The notes: generated from the sequence alone by a model not told the origin. Counted from the stretch's first letter, positions 36,865 to 45,693 are shown. The stretch is DNA of 64,000 nt from Segatella copri (GCF_026015625.1 NZ_JAPDVG010000002.1:62001-126000); one strand, 5' to 3'. Program-made: numbers and translations.

Positions 36865-38703
36865 TTAAATTTTACTTGTCTTACTTATCGCTATTTTGGC
36901 ATACAAATCCTGTATAGGCACTGTCCAGTTTTTTAAATCTACTCCATATCTCTCAAATTGAGAAAGGAAAAATACACTACGCTTGCCATTACCTATCAAA
37001 TTATAAAAATAGGCTGTATAGAGGACATAGTAAGCTAACGACTTGTCATAATTTCTAGACTGCAAAATCTTAACTACATCACATATCAGATTCTCTGCAT
37101 AATTTAAATAGGCATCCCAATGACTTTTATAATCAATAAATTTCTGAGATAAGGTAAATTGCTTATTAGCAGACACATAATCAAGAATCTGCTTATTCAT
37201 AGAAAGAATATCATCAATCTGAACCACTAAGAAATGAAGCAATTCCCTTTGATTACCATTGTGCTCACATCTAGCCCTAATTCTTTCAAATATCTCATCA
37301 TTATTCTTCCGCACAAGAACAAGATCATCATCGGCCATAAATTTTAATAATTCCTGTTTCAACATCAATAAACTTATGTACCTATACAGAAATCGCTCAT
37401 CCAATGTAGCTAAATCCGAATCAATTTCCGATAAGTAGCGTTCACAATTTCGACTGAAATCTACAAACATATCTGACAACAAATTCTGCTGAAGCCCTTT
37501 TCCCGTCAATGCATTAACATCCCGTATCAATCGAAGGGATTCCTTGACGAATAAAGCTCCAACCCGATAGCTACATTTCAGATATCTTTCCCTATCGAAA
37601 AACAGCTTGAAGGAATATTCCTGCCATTTATATCCATTATCAAAAATAACATACATCAGTTTTATCCTTGTTATCAATTGATTCTCACCATGTTGCATCA
37701 AATCATTATCTGACAGAATTTTATCCAACAGGGTATTTATCTTGGTCTGATTGCCTTCTCTTCTATAATGCATAAAAGCTACATCTAAAAGATTTAGAAA
37801 ATCACCAAATCTAGCCAACTTCATTTTCACAATTTCATCAGCAAGTCTATCTCCAGCAACCTTATCGCATAAAATCTCATCATAATAATGCATCAAATCT
37901 CGGTACATTTCAATATGAATTATCCCTTTTTTCTTATACTCAAGTAATTTTGCAACTATAGGCTTCATCTTTTCTTTCTCTCCAGAAGCCTCATATGCAC
38001 ATAGTAGGTTAAGGAGCGAAACTAGCTGAGACTCATCAGATGTATCGGTGTTCTTGGACTCATACTCTACCATTTTTTCATAGTCAAAAGCATTATGTGC
38101 CAAGTATGTCTGGAAACACAACATATAGCTATTGTCTTTGAATCTGGATAAACGCACACATTCAGACTCAAAAGCCTTAACCGCTCCTATTTTGAACAAA
38201 ACATCGAGATGGGGTAAGTAATATTGCTTATACTCATAATCAAATAAATCCCATTTCTTTGCTTCATCAAGAAATTCCACCTGGACATTTTGCCTGTCGA
38301 CCTCGTCATGGCAAGCCTTTATTCTTAATGCATAGAAACGCAGTTTTGCACTTGTAGTAACAAGCCAACCACGATACTTTCCCTTATCCAGATCGTCAAG
38401 ATGGGATTTATAATAATATATGATGAGTAATTCATGGGGAAGTGGTAGGAAAATTGTCAAACAAACGAGCAATGAAAATACCAAAGTAGCCTCAACATAG
38501 GAATTCATGCATACAGCTAAAATCAGTAAGCCTAGAGACACAGCAAGCCTAGACCATACCCTTCTGTGATGAAAGCATTTCTCTAATTTATACTGTGAGA
38601 TGATAACTCCAAGAATAAAAATAAAAGCACCACATAAAAGACCTAAGACTGTAACATCCAGTTCTTCCATCAATCTTTGTACTATATCTATTATTTGTTG
38701 CAT
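36865..38703 (-). CDS. Membrane-anchored helical-repeat protein, 612 residues (copy 2)
   Basis: The 612-residue protein is paralogous over its whole length to the one at 7369-9207. Both share CLTIFLPLPHELL/LPLPHELFLLHYY, YYLPHLDVLFKIGAVKAFE, CAYEASGEKEKM, RKNNDEIFERI and NYDKSLAYYVLYTAYFY. N-terminal helices at about 18-36 and 53-87 anchor it, and the rest is soluble helical repeat. The start ATG at 38703 is fixed by the paralogue. It is followed by a 61-residue gene rather than the ART-like one, so the two copies may be partner-switched versions of one system. Confidence 0.75.
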   Translation of the reverse strand: MQQIIDIVQRLMEELDVTVLGLLCGAFIFILGVIISQYKLEKCFHHRRVWSRLAVSLGLLILAVCMNSYVEATLVFSLLVCLTIFLPLPHELLIIYYYKSHLDDLDKGKYRGWLVTTSAKLRFYALRIKACHDEVDRQNVQVEFLDEAKKWDLFDYEYKQYYLPHLDVLFKIGAVKAFESECVRLSRFKDNSYMLCFQTYLAHNAFDYEKMVEYESKNTDTSDESQLVSLLNLLCAYEASGEKEKMKPIVAKLLEYKKKGIIHIEMYRDLMHYYDEILCDKVAGDRLADEIVKMKLARFGDFLNLLDVAFMHYRREGNQTKINTLLDKILSDNDLMQHGENQLITRIKLMYVIFDNGYKWQEYSFKLFFDRERYLKCSYRVGALFVKESLRLIRDVNALTGKGLQQNLLSDMFVDFSRNCERYLSEIDSDLATLDERFLYRYISLLMLKQELLKFMADDDLVLVRKNNDEIFERIRARCEHNGNQRELLHFLVVQIDDILSMNKQILDYVSANKQFTLSQKFIDYKSHWDAYLNYAENLICDVVKILQSRNYDKSLAYYVLYTAYFYNLIGNGKRSVFFLSQFERYGVDLKNWTVPIQDLYAKIAISKTSKI

Positions 38704-38840
38704 AACCGATAGTTTTTATGACCATCCCATAAGGGGAAAACCTATTTTTCATCGAATGTATTACATCGTAAGAAATAACCACGAAGAGGGATGTATATCA
38801 CCATTACAGCGTCCCCACTATTTTACAAGTAGTTACACAC

Positions 38841-38920
38841 ATAACAATTTTGAAAAAAGTGATTATTGTATCGTTTTGCAGAAGATAAACTGCACTCGGC
38901 AATTTGAAAGCCAGCTTTCA
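38841..38920. repeat. Dispersed repeat shared with 51111-51187
   Basis: The stretch around GAAAAAAGTGATTATTG and CTCGGCAATTTGAAAG recurs with few changes at 51111-51187, in both cases beside a copy of the upxY-derived block. Function unknown. Confidence 0.5.
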
Positions 38921-38973
38921 TTGCGCTCGTTTGCATTATCTTTTAGGGTGAAGGATTGCCTAAGCGCACTCAT

Positions 38974-39363
38974 TCACCTCATCTGTTTTATCAACATAGT
39001 AACATGTGGGGCAACCTTTTCTTCAAACTCTCGCTCGCTGAAATTGTCGAATTTGCTATCAGGGATAGCATATGGAGCACTTTTGCCTGGTTCCGAAAGC
39101 ATCTTATAAACATCGGAGCGGAAGCGGATTTCATTAAGATTTTTGTCCTCAACTCTCACAAAGACAAAGGTGGTAAGAAAACAGCCTCACGGACAACACG
39201 TTTACCTCGACTGCTTATCATGATACGTCTTTCCAAAGTGCGTCGGATCTGTTGCTACAAAACCATTTTCAGCTACATATCCTTCACTTTTTGCCATGGC
39301 TTCGCCGTCGTCCCCTGCAATAGTGGACGTAACCTGTGATTGTATATTTGTCTCTTTCATCAT
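38974..39363 (-). pseudogene. upxY-type antiterminator pseudogene (rearranged)
   Basis: From the ATG pair at 39363/39360 the frame reads MMKETNIQSQVTSTIAGDDG and AMAKSEGYVAENGFVATDPT, then stops after KTYHDKQSR. The start matches the intact gene at 57770. A later frame (39159 to 38974) holds EIRFRSDVYKMLSEPGKS, the conserved NusG-like segment of UpxY, then degenerates. The antiterminator domain is broken, so it is probably inactive. Confidence 0.7.
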
Positions 39364-39694
39364 GCGAATCAAGTTCGTTTTTTGATGACGTTCATCTGAA
39401 TCTCGATTTAAGAGACACAGAATCTCCTTGCAAAAATACGATAATTGTTGGAAACTAGCAAATTATGCGTGTTAAAAAATTAATATCATTCTACGAAAAT
39501 CAACATTATTTTACTATTCTTTTCGTACATAATTTCCTAAGTCGTTGATTGAACGAAGGTTTTCGGTTTTTCTGTATCTCTCATGTAAAGATTCAGGAAA
39601 AATGGTTCATTTTGGTTCATTTTACAATATCCCTCTTTTTATTCTTTTTTGTGGCTTATAGGGCTGCCAGTATTTTGGCGTTGGCATCATCTAC
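39215..39694. repeat. 480-bp block, copy A (upxY 5' end, promoter and recombinase tail)
   Basis: This block recurs at 50483-50962 with the same length and only scattered base changes, no indel. It carries the upxY start, its promoter and the last codons of a recombinase-like gene. The shared edge ends abruptly after CATCATCTAC. Confidence 0.8.
39431..39462 (-). promoter_or_regulatory. Promoter of the upxY copy A
   Basis: On the minus strand TTTG (39459-39462) is followed after 20 bp by TATTTTTG (39431-39438), the Bacteroidetes -33/-7 pair. It is identical in placement to 50699-50730 and 58509-58540. Confidence 0.7.
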
Positions 39695-39790
39695 TTCTGA
39701 GCTTTTGATAGAATTGAGATAGATTTGTGTGGTGGTTTCTCCATCTTTCGTTTGGTTGCAACCTTTGTGATGATAGCAGATATACCTGAT
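39656..39790 (-). pseudogene. C-terminal fragment of a tyrosine-recombinase-like gene
   Basis: The minus-strand reading ends TTTQIYLNSIKSSEVDDANA then KILAAL and stop at 39656. The TTQIYL block followed by an acidic DDAN tail is how many Bacteroidetes phage-type integrases end. No catalytic part remains. Such recombinases often stand next to upxY in capsule loci, where they invert promoters. Confidence 0.45.
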
Positions 39791-39800
39791 ACATCCTAAC

Positions 39801-40068
39801 CAAGCCTTCCCTTCTCAGAAAGGAAGGATGTAACCGCCCTACTCGGTACTGTTTATGCCCCACCTGTCTTCAATAGTCTTTACGACCCTTTCGGTTCCCC
39901 TTGTAGGGGACAGAAACCCCTGCGGGAGGATCCTTACCCTATACCCAAGCCCTAAATCCCTACCATAGGGATTAGGGATGTAACCGCCCTCCGGTGCTCG
40001 GAACCGCTACGCTCTAAGGTTGGCGGACCATCAAAGGTCTTCGCCATGTTGTGCGGGATGGGACCGCC
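39801..40068. repeat. Multi-hairpin repeat element, copy R2 (partial plus full)
   Basis: A partial copy at 39801-39850 precedes a full one. The full core is 39976-40068, preceded by a stem CCCTAAATCCCTA/TAGGGATTAGGG at 39950-39977, which differs in sequence from other copies but pairs just as well. The inner arms are GGACC/GGTC. Confidence 0.8.
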
Positions 40069-40114
40069 AGGGGACAACTTGCTATAACTTGCTGGTTGAG
40101 ACCACCATTTTTGT

Positions 40115-40161
40115 TCCTCATTGCAGTATCGCTCTGCACTTGTCGTCGCTCGAATGAGGAA
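40115..40161. repeat. Dispersed short hairpin repeat (four copies)
   Basis: TCCTCATT and AATGAGGA bracket GCAGTATCGCTCTGC. Related copies are near 41050-41102, 41337-41362 (partial) and 45117-45165. It lies in intergenic DNA of the cassette array; function unknown. Confidence 0.6.
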
Positions 40162-40323
40162 TATTGTTTTTATTCTACTTTTGAGAGGATTACCTCAGGA
40201 GAGGTACCCATCAGGGTTATGGCGGAGTAATCCATATTACGTGTAATCATACGATTACCTTCTTTACTAACTGTTCGGAATTTCCGAACAGTTGCTGACA
40301 GCATCAATTTTCTGAAGACTTAC

Positions 40324-40668
40324 CTATTTGTCATATTCTTCTAAAAAGCGTTTGATCATGGAAGTTACGGCTTGCGGAGACCGCTTGACATGAACTATCC
40401 CCATAATTACAATTTGCTCGCCATCTATCAAATAATAGACACGGTTTGGAGCTAACAACAAGTGGCGTATAACCATATCCTGACCAGATACCCACGAAGT
40501 GTAGCGAGCATCATATATGCCATGTGTGGAATATTGAGCCAGTTCATCTGTCTTTTCCAAGATATTATGGAGAACTTTTTGAGAGGTTAATAAGCCAAAA
40601 TGTTCTTCCACATAGTCCATGACTTCATCTAACTGCGTCAAAGCCAAGTCAGACCAAACTACTTCCAT
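40324..40668 (-). CDS. ParE/RelE-type toxin
   Basis: The 114-residue protein starts MEVVWSDLALTQLDEVMDYV, the RelE/ParE helix-hairpin with a Trp/Leu pattern, and ends with NRVYYLIDGEQIVIMGIVHV, the beta strand that closes the fold in this superfamily. Members are either gyrase poisons (ParE) or ribosome-dependent mRNA endonucleases (RelE). Which type is not decided here. The start overlaps the antitoxin gene by 10 bp, standard for such pairs. Confidence 0.85.
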   Translation of the reverse strand: MEVVWSDLALTQLDEVMDYVEEHFGLLTSQKVLHNILEKTDELAQYSTHGIYDARYTSWVSGQDMVIRHLLLAPNRVYYLIDGEQIVIMGIVHVKRSPQAVTSMIKRFLEEYDK

Positions 40669-40931
40669 CCTCTTTTTGCTTTGATAAAAGACTCAACTTG
40701 CGAATTTGGAATGCAGCGACCTGCTCTATTTTCCTTCAGAGCATATTCTGCAGCTGCAATCATCACCTCACGTGGTATCCCATGAATCGAATTAGTCGAC
40801 TCACTTATATCAACATCGCCCAAAGAAGACTCAATTTTAGCTATCAAGGAATATTTATCCTCAATGCTTAAATTCCTGATTTCATCCCAATAAGGAATGG
40901 TTCTATCTTGTGATACATTACTTATCAACAT
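40659..40931 (-). CDS. Antitoxin partner of the ParE/RelE-type toxin
   Basis: The 90-residue protein has YWDEIRNLSIEDKYSLIAKI (the helical start of many addiction-module antitoxins) and a flexible C-terminal part ending QVESFIKAKRGWK that should wrap the toxin. No helix-turn-helix is obvious, so autoregulation may be through the complex. The promoter at 40964-40995 precedes it. The 10-bp overlap with the toxin confirms the pair. Confidence 0.75.
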   Translation of the reverse strand: MLISNVSQDRTIPYWDEIRNLSIEDKYSLIAKIESSLGDVDISESTNSIHGIPREVMIAAAEYALKENRAGRCIPNSQVESFIKAKRGWK

Positions 40932-40963
40932 AATACATTCTCCTTTATTTTAATCTTTGTCTG

Positions 40964-40995
40964 CAAATTTACGACTTTCTTTCGTAATCACCAAG
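40964..40995 (-). promoter_or_regulatory. Promoter of the ParE/RelE cassette
   Basis: On the minus strand CTTG (40992-40995), 20 bp, TAAATTTG (40964-40971). Almost the same block precedes the 44537 operon. Confidence 0.6.
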
Positions 40996-41112
40996 GATTT
41001 AAGAGAAAATCTTCATTAAATAACTATTTTTATTTTAGCAATCTATTTGTTTCTCATTGCAGTATCGCTCTGCACTGGTCGGCGCTCGAATGAGGAGTTT
41101 ATTCTATCTAAT

Positions 41113-41294
41113 GTCCCACAGATTGCACTGATAACACAGATTTCTTAGACCTGTGCGGTCTGGGGAATTAAGGGCACGCGGATTTCGCTGATGACACAGA
41201 TTTAAGTCCCACAGATTGCACTGATAACACAGATTCTTAGACCTGTGCGGTCTGGGGGATTAAGGGCACGCGGATTTCGCTGATGACGCAGATC
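41113..41294. repeat. Two tandem ~93-bp repeats
   Basis: A unit beginning GTCCCACAGATTGCACTGAT and including GACCTGTGCGGTCTGG occurs at 41113 and again at 41206, with few differences. Fragments of the same theme (CACAGATT) recur near 45183. No coding reading; not a CRISPR, as there are no distinct spacers. Confidence 0.75.
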
Positions 41295-41369
41295 TTTTGA
41301 GTTGTGCTGAATACGATGGTGTTTAATTTTATTTGGTTCCTCATTGCAGTATCGCTCTTCGAAAATCAC

Positions 41370-41562
41370 CCCGTCCTTCCTTACCGTTAAAGAGGTTTTT
41401 TCGAATCCCTCCGTCTCCCTTTAGCCAAAGGGAGCTCCACCTCTAACCAAGCCTTCCTCCTCAGGAGGAAGGATGTAACCGCCCTCCGGTGCTCAGAACC
41501 GCTACGCTATAAGGTTGGCGGACCGTCAAAGGTCTCGCCATGTTATGCGGGATGGGACCGCC
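41370..41562. repeat. Multi-hairpin repeat element, copy R3
   Basis: Stems CTCCCTTT/AAAGGGAG (about 41416-41434) and CCTTCCTCC/GGAGGAAGG precede the core at 41471-41562. The inner hairpin reads GGACC/GGTC with one base fewer in the bulge. The core end is only 17 bp from the toxin stop at 41579. Confidence 0.8.
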
Positions 41563-41578
41563 TGTCTGTTACTGGGGA

Positions 41579-41866
41579 TCAGCGCTTACGTCCTTTACCA
41601 AATAATTCAGAATGCGAACCTAAACGAACTAATTCTATTGCATTATTGTTCTTATCAAACCAAATCAAAAGTGTATCATTTTCTATATGGCATTCCATAT
41701 AGTTCTTCCAGTTGCCTTTCAAAGAATGAGGATTATATTCTTCCGGTATCTGATTGCCTTCTGCCAAAAGCTTAACTATCCCCATAAGCGTTTCTACAAA
41801 TTCTTTATCATTCTTAAAACGCTTATAATCTTTCTTGAACTGCGAGGTCTTTCGAATTTCTTTCAT
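41579..41866 (-). CDS. YafQ-family toxin (type II TA)
   Basis: The 95-residue protein has RKTSQFKKDYKRFKNDKEF at the start and YMECHIENDTLLIW then LVRLGSHSELFG, with the catalytic histidines of the YafQ group. YafQ cleaves mRNA in the ribosomal A site. It is separated by 5 bp from the antitoxin gene. The product sits at the 3' edge of repeat R3. Confidence 0.9.
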   Translation of the reverse strand: MKEIRKTSQFKKDYKRFKNDKEFVETLMGIVKLLAEGNQIPEEYNPHSLKGNWKNYMECHIENDTLLIWFDKNNNAIELVRLGSHSELFGKGRKR

Positions 41867-41871
41867 AAACC

Positions 41872-42111
41872 CTATTCCTCCATTGATGCCATGAAACTTT
41901 CTAAGCTATCTACTCGAACTACTCCCGCATCATGACCACTCTCAGCCTCTTTCATTGCTGCCAAAGTTTCTGCGTTTGGAACATCTTCCAAAGCAGCACT
42001 CCTTGAAACTGGGGAGTCTGAAACTATTTTAACGCCTCTCATAAGAGAGAGGACATTCTTTAATTGCTCCAACAAAGATGGACTATCTATCTGTAATGTT
42101 AACTGTGCCAT
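41872..42111 (-). CDS. Antitoxin of the YafQ pair
   Basis: The ATG at 42111 gives 79 residues (MAQLTLQIDSPSLLEQLKNV); the longer frame to 42195 would run into the promoter. The first half forms the helices and the C-terminal VVRVDSLESFMASMEE the toxin-binding arm. The promoter at 42134-42165 is shared in sequence with three other cassettes. The 5-bp spacing to the toxin shows cotranscription. Confidence 0.75.
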   Translation of the reverse strand: MAQLTLQIDSPSLLEQLKNVLSLMRGVKIVSDSPVSRSAALEDVPNAETLAAMKEAESGHDAGVVRVDSLESFMASMEE

Positions 42112-42133
42112 AACTTCTATATTTAATTCGCAG

Positions 42134-42165
42134 CAAAGATAAGGGTTTTCTGTGAAACTACCAAA
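42134..42165 (-). promoter_or_regulatory. Shared promoter block A, copy 1
   Basis: Minus strand TTTG (42162-42165), 20 bp, TATCTTTG (42134-42141). The spacer includes GTAGTTTCACAGAAAACCCT, conserved at 43460, 46301 and 47360. Confidence 0.8.
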
Positions 42166-42460
42166 TTTTGGGGGAGTTTTTTCAACTCTGACCAATTACT
42201 TGTAGAGATCTACGGTGATATCGAATGGTGAAGCGAAATCTTTCAGCATTGCATGCTTCGTAATAAGCAGCTAAGCACTATAACATTTTTCGACTCCCCT
42301 GTCCCCCTCTTGCGAAGAGGGGGTCCTTAACCCACTCCCAAGCCCTCGCCCTTTCCAAAAGGGCAAGGGATGTAACCGCCCTCCGGTGCTCAGAACCGCT
42401 ACGCTATAAGGTTGGCGGGGCATCAAAGCCCTCGCCATATTGTGCGGGATGGGACCGCCT
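42145..42460. repeat. ~315-bp direct repeat, copy 1 (promoter block plus R4)
   Basis: This block, from the promoter spacer through AATAAGCAGCTAAGCACT and the hairpins to the R4 core (42368-42459), recurs at 46312-46627 almost base for base. The R4 inner hairpin has arms GGGGC/GCCC, a compensated change relative to GGACC/GGTC. The hairpin at about 42303-42323 is CCCCCTCTT/AAGAGGGGG. Confidence 0.85.
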
Positions 42461-42495
42461 TCCTATTATCTTGCTAAAGGTGCTGGGTACTACCC

Positions 42496-42957
42496 CTATT
42501 TTAAAACAACATTAGCTTGCAATAAGTCACAAAGAGAGCGTAACGTTTTTAATGTATAAGGACGAATCGTCAAGTCATCACAGATTAACTTCTTATCCTT
42601 ATCCAAGAAAAACATACCACAATGATCATTAAGACCTGCTTTAACAGGATATATTCTTAATCTATCATGTAAGTTTGCTAAATAACTTGGAGTAAAAAGA
42701 GCATAACCCACATAATGGCTTTCTGTCTTTTTAAAAACATACTTACCTTTTTTATTCAAATGCTTTTGGTCTATAAAAGACAGCCTGGACAATGAGACAT
42801 AAGACTCTACTTCACCATTCGTAAAACGTCGAAGATTAAATGCCGCAAAATTCAACTGATGGGTATTTTCATCATAAAAGGCTGGAGAAGACAACAATCG
42901 AGCAATCTCCTCCAAATCTTTCAATACTGGTTTCTCAAATGTTATATCACATTCCAT
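42496..42957 (-). CDS. Hypothetical protein (second gene of a coupled pair)
   Basis: The 153-residue protein has MECDITFEKPVLKDLEEIAR and LNFAAFNLRRFTNGEVESYV, with LSRLSFIDQKHLNKKG in the middle. No family comes to mind. The ATG shares one base with the stop of the upstream gene (42957), so translation is coupled. Size, coupling and setting suggest a toxin or its partner, but I claim no activity. Confidence 0.6.
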   Translation of the reverse strand: MECDITFEKPVLKDLEEIARLLSSPAFYDENTHQLNFAAFNLRRFTNGEVESYVSLSRLSFIDQKHLNKKGKYVFKKTESHYVGYALFTPSYLANLHDRLRIYPVKAGLNDHCGMFFLDKDKKLICDDLTIRPYTLKTLRSLCDLLQANVVLK

Positions 42958-43433
42958 TAGGCTATGTTCTTTAAGACTTCCAAAAATTTAGGGAGTTCCG
43001 AAAGTGGGAGGATGCCCTCTTTCTCTATCTCTCCATAATTGACATCATACACTATCCTATCACTAAGAATAGATAAACAGGCGTCTCCTTTGGAGGTCTT
43101 CCATTGCATTAATATATAGCCATTGGTATTTGGGAATATTGCTAATCCTTGAAGTAACGATTCGCTACAACATGCAACAACCTTCTGAGAATAATCACAT
43201 GCTTCTGATGATATGGAAGGGGAACCCGCATAATCCCAATTTGCCGGCAAATCTCGAAGTTCAAGAATTCGCTTCTCAAGTCGTTGTCTTAACGAAAGAC
43301 TTGGTTTCTTATTCAAGTGTTGCTTCAATAATCGTAAAGCTTCTGCCATAGCATCAGTCACACTGATGTTATTCTGCTCTGCTATCGTTGCATAGCCTTG
43401 ATATAATGTATTATCGAGTACCAATGTTGCCAT
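42957..43433 (-). CDS. Hypothetical protein (first gene of a coupled pair)
   Basis: The 158-residue protein has an N-terminal helical antitoxin-like region (MATLVLDNTLYQGYATIAEQ, VTDAMAEALRLLKQHL), then LELRDLPANWDYAGSPSISS, a NWD-type motif seen in several uncharacterised bacterial families, and ends LPKFLEVLKNIA. It lies 26 bp from promoter block A and one base before the 153-residue gene. By layout it would be the regulator or antitoxin of an unnamed pair. Confidence 0.6.
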   Translation of the reverse strand: MATLVLDNTLYQGYATIAEQNNISVTDAMAEALRLLKQHLNKKPSLSLRQRLEKRILELRDLPANWDYAGSPSISSEACDYSQKVVACCSESLLQGLAIFPNTNGYILMQWKTSKGDACLSILSDRIVYDVNYGEIEKEGILPLSELPKFLEVLKNIA

Positions 43434-43459
43434 AATCGTAATATTCTAATTCTTGGCTG

Positions 43460-43491
43460 CAAATATAAGGGTTTTCTGTGAAACTACCAAA
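43460..43491 (-). promoter_or_regulatory. Shared promoter block A, copy 2
   Basis: Minus strand TTTG (43488-43491), 20 bp, TATATTTG (43460-43467), with the same spacer as the other copies. Confidence 0.8.
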
Positions 43492-43627
43492 TTTTTGGAG
43501 GAGTTTTTGATCCTTGCTCTAATCTCCCACAGATTTGGCTTTACTTCCCACTGGTCAGTGGGTCCGGTGGACAAATCTCCCTTCGGCCGCCGATTTTCAA
43601 TTCACGGATTTGCACAGATACTCTCGT

Positions 43628-43735
43628 TGCAGCAACGGTTCTCACTAAGCTTCGCAGCAATAGATATTTCTCTGCACGCGAATTACGCATTTTTTCGGAA
43701 CACGAATTGCACGAATTACACGAATATGTTGCTTA
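43628..43735. repeat. Dispersed ~105-bp repeat
   Basis: AGCAATAGATATTTCTCTGC and CACGAATTACGC with CACGAATTGCACGAATTAC recur at about 44937-45040. Simple ACGAATT-type repeats fill the gap 43492-43897, which otherwise holds no gene. Confidence 0.6.
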
Positions 43736-43897
43736 GTCTCTAAAGATTCGAGAGATTCGGGAGATTCGTGTTCAAAAATCAACACTCAATATTATTTCTT
43801 AGTCGCTCACGGATCTCACGGATCTCACGGATTTCAAACAACTTCCATCCTCTCTTTGCCTTGTGATATGAACAGAAGACTTCAAGAAGTTGAGCAT

Positions 43898-44536
43898 TTA
43901 TAATATAGAAATGATACCAAGTAATAAGCTTAGCACTCCCAAAATAGCACCAAGCCATCCCAAGCGCACACTTAACTTCGAGATTTTATCTCCTGCAACA
44001 AGCATGTCATTAGCCATCTTGATATGAACTAATGTAGCATTAGCTCGTCTGCCCTGAAAGACATTTTCCACTCTCTCCTTTATCACCTTTATATTATTTA
44101 TAGCATTGTCTGTATTAAATGCACATGCCTGTAGCGTATGGTTATCACCAAGAGCTTTGTGATAAGAAACATTGTTATGAGAATACAATAAAGCACGATA
44201 ATAGACAACCTCCCCTAAGATATCTATACATCTTGCATCAAAACTTTCAAACTTTTCCTTGTACAAGACATCACGATAATCTGGTGAATCCAAGATACTC
44301 ATAAGATAGGATGCATCAAATTCCAATTGTTCAGTAAAGTCTCGGAATCGTTTTTCATATTGGCGCAAATAAAATATTAAAGGCTTGTTGTCTGGAGAAG
44401 AAATCTGAGAGTCGCTTTCCTTCGTACATACATAAGCATCAAGAATGGAATCACAGTCATCCGTATGATTCTTATGTTCATGATAAAATCCCTTGACATA
44501 ATGATATATGGGGTTTGTCAAAGCCTTAATCATCAT
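43898..44536 (-). CDS. Hypothetical protein with C-terminal membrane helix
   Basis: The 212-residue protein is helical and soluble up to about residue 190, then ends with LGWLGAILGVLSLLLGIISI, a single C-terminal membrane helix. It starts 1 bp after the winged-helix-like gene's stop. C-terminal anchoring is common in membrane-acting effectors. I recognise no family, and the toxin/effector idea is inference. Confidence 0.6.
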   Translation of the reverse strand: MMIKALTNPIYHYVKGFYHEHKNHTDDCDSILDAYVCTKESDSQISSPDNKPLIFYLRQYEKRFRDFTEQLEFDASYLMSILDSPDYRDVLYKEKFESFDARCIDILGEVVYYRALLYSHNNVSYHKALGDNHTLQACAFNTDNAINNIKVIKERVENVFQGRRANATLVHIKMANDMLVAGDKISKLSVRLGWLGAILGVLSLLLGIISIL

Positions 44537-44806
44537 TTATACTCCTAAAGCATAAAAGCATTGTCCATCTAGTCGTTCCAAGCGAGTTGGCTCACGATAG
44601 AATTTTTCCTGCTCCTTGCCAAGCTTGGTTATTTGCCAAGTAGAGTTTAATTGTTCCAACTTATCTTTTGTAATGCCTTTCTTGATAAAGCCCATACGAC
44701 AGAATTGATTGAAGAATTTTTCTCCAATCTCGCCGATCAATTCTCTTTTGCCACCATGTTGTTTCTTTGCAATAAACAATATGGCTTCTTTTCTATCGTT
44801 AATCAT
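44537..44806 (-). CDS. Small winged-helix-like protein
   Basis: The 89-residue protein MINDRKEAILFIAKKQHGGK looks like a compact helical DNA-binding domain (a short helix, then FNQFCRMGFIKKGITKDKLE). It may repress its own operon from the promoter at 44844-44875. It is followed immediately by the membrane-tailed protein. Confidence 0.55.
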   Translation of the reverse strand: MINDRKEAILFIAKKQHGGKRELIGEIGEKFFNQFCRMGFIKKGITKDKLEQLNSTWQITKLGKEQEKFYREPTRLERLDGQCFYALGV

Positions 44807-44843
44807 AAGTCCTATCTCCTATTATTTTATATCTTTTCGACTG

Positions 44844-44875
44844 CAAATATACGACTTTCTTTCGAAAACGCCAAG
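44844..44875 (-). promoter_or_regulatory. Promoter of the 44537-43898 operon
   Basis: CTTG (44872-44875), 20 bp, TATATTTG (44844-44851), with a spacer related to that of the ParE/RelE cassette. Confidence 0.7.
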
Positions 44876-45222
44876 CGATTTCTTGAATATTTTCTTAAGC
44901 TCCCACAGATCTCACAGATTAACACAGATTTCTTCGTTGCAAGCAACAGTCGTCACTATGCCTCACAGCAATAGATATTTCTCTGCACACGAATTACGCA
45001 TTTTTTTTCGGAACACGAATTGCACGAATTACACGAATAAGGTATATCACCAATACAGCATCCCCACTATATTCCAAGTAGTTACACCTATCAGTTTTTT
45101 GAAAAATGTTATATTTGTTCCTCATTGCAGTATCGCTCTGCGCTTGTCGTCGCTCGAATGGGGGAGTTTATTCTTTCTAATGTCCCACAGATTTCGCTGA
45201 GTACACAGATTTTTAAGATTTA

Positions 45223-45693
45223 TCAAACGATTCCAAATCTCTTCTTTTCCTTATTAGTAAGAGTTTCGGTTGTTTTAAGTACCTCAAAGATGCCTTGGAG
45301 ATCTTGGGAGGTCAAAGTTCCAAAATACTCTCCTTCCATCAATTTCTTTAATGGGATAGAAAAGAGCATGCCACAATCAACAAAACTATCATACTTCAAG
45401 AATTCAGGATAATCTGTTTGATGAAGAAGATATTGGGCTGAAAGAAAAGAATCGGAATAAGCTGCCTTAGGACTCATTTTTGTATTAACCAATACAGAAC
45501 CATAACATACTTTTTTCACTTTATCTACTCCGATAATTACTAACTTCTTTGGTTTCTGCTTTCTTCCATCCTTGAAGACCAAGCCTTCTTCTATTGAAAT
45601 AACTGTTCGTACCAACGAACCTATTTCTAATTTATCTTCGGTAACCTTACGAAGATTATCAAGATAGGATTTCTGCAACTCCCTTAAATCCAT
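45223..45693 (-). CDS. Toxin-like partner of a Panacea antitoxin
   Basis: The 156-residue protein has IGSLVRTVISIEEGLVFKDG and KKLVIIGVDKVKKVCYGSVL, a beta-rich start that could be a PemK/MazF-type SH3 fold, followed by a helical end. It overlaps the Panacea gene by 10 bp. Panacea proteins neutralise many unrelated toxins, so this is the cognate toxin by position. The fold is only suggested. Confidence 0.6.
   Translation of the reverse strand: MDLRELQKSYLDNLRKVTEDKLEIGSLVRTVISIEEGLVFKDGRKQKPKKLVIIGVDKVKKVCYGSVLVNTKMSPKAAYSDSFLSAQYLLHQTDYPEFLKYDSFVDCGMLFSIPLKKLMEGEYFGTLTSQDLQGIFEVLKTTETLTNKEKKRFGIV

Noticed and set aside
41113..41294. CRISPR or integron attC pair
   Set aside because: Two simple tandem copies, no spacers, and no folded attC pattern.
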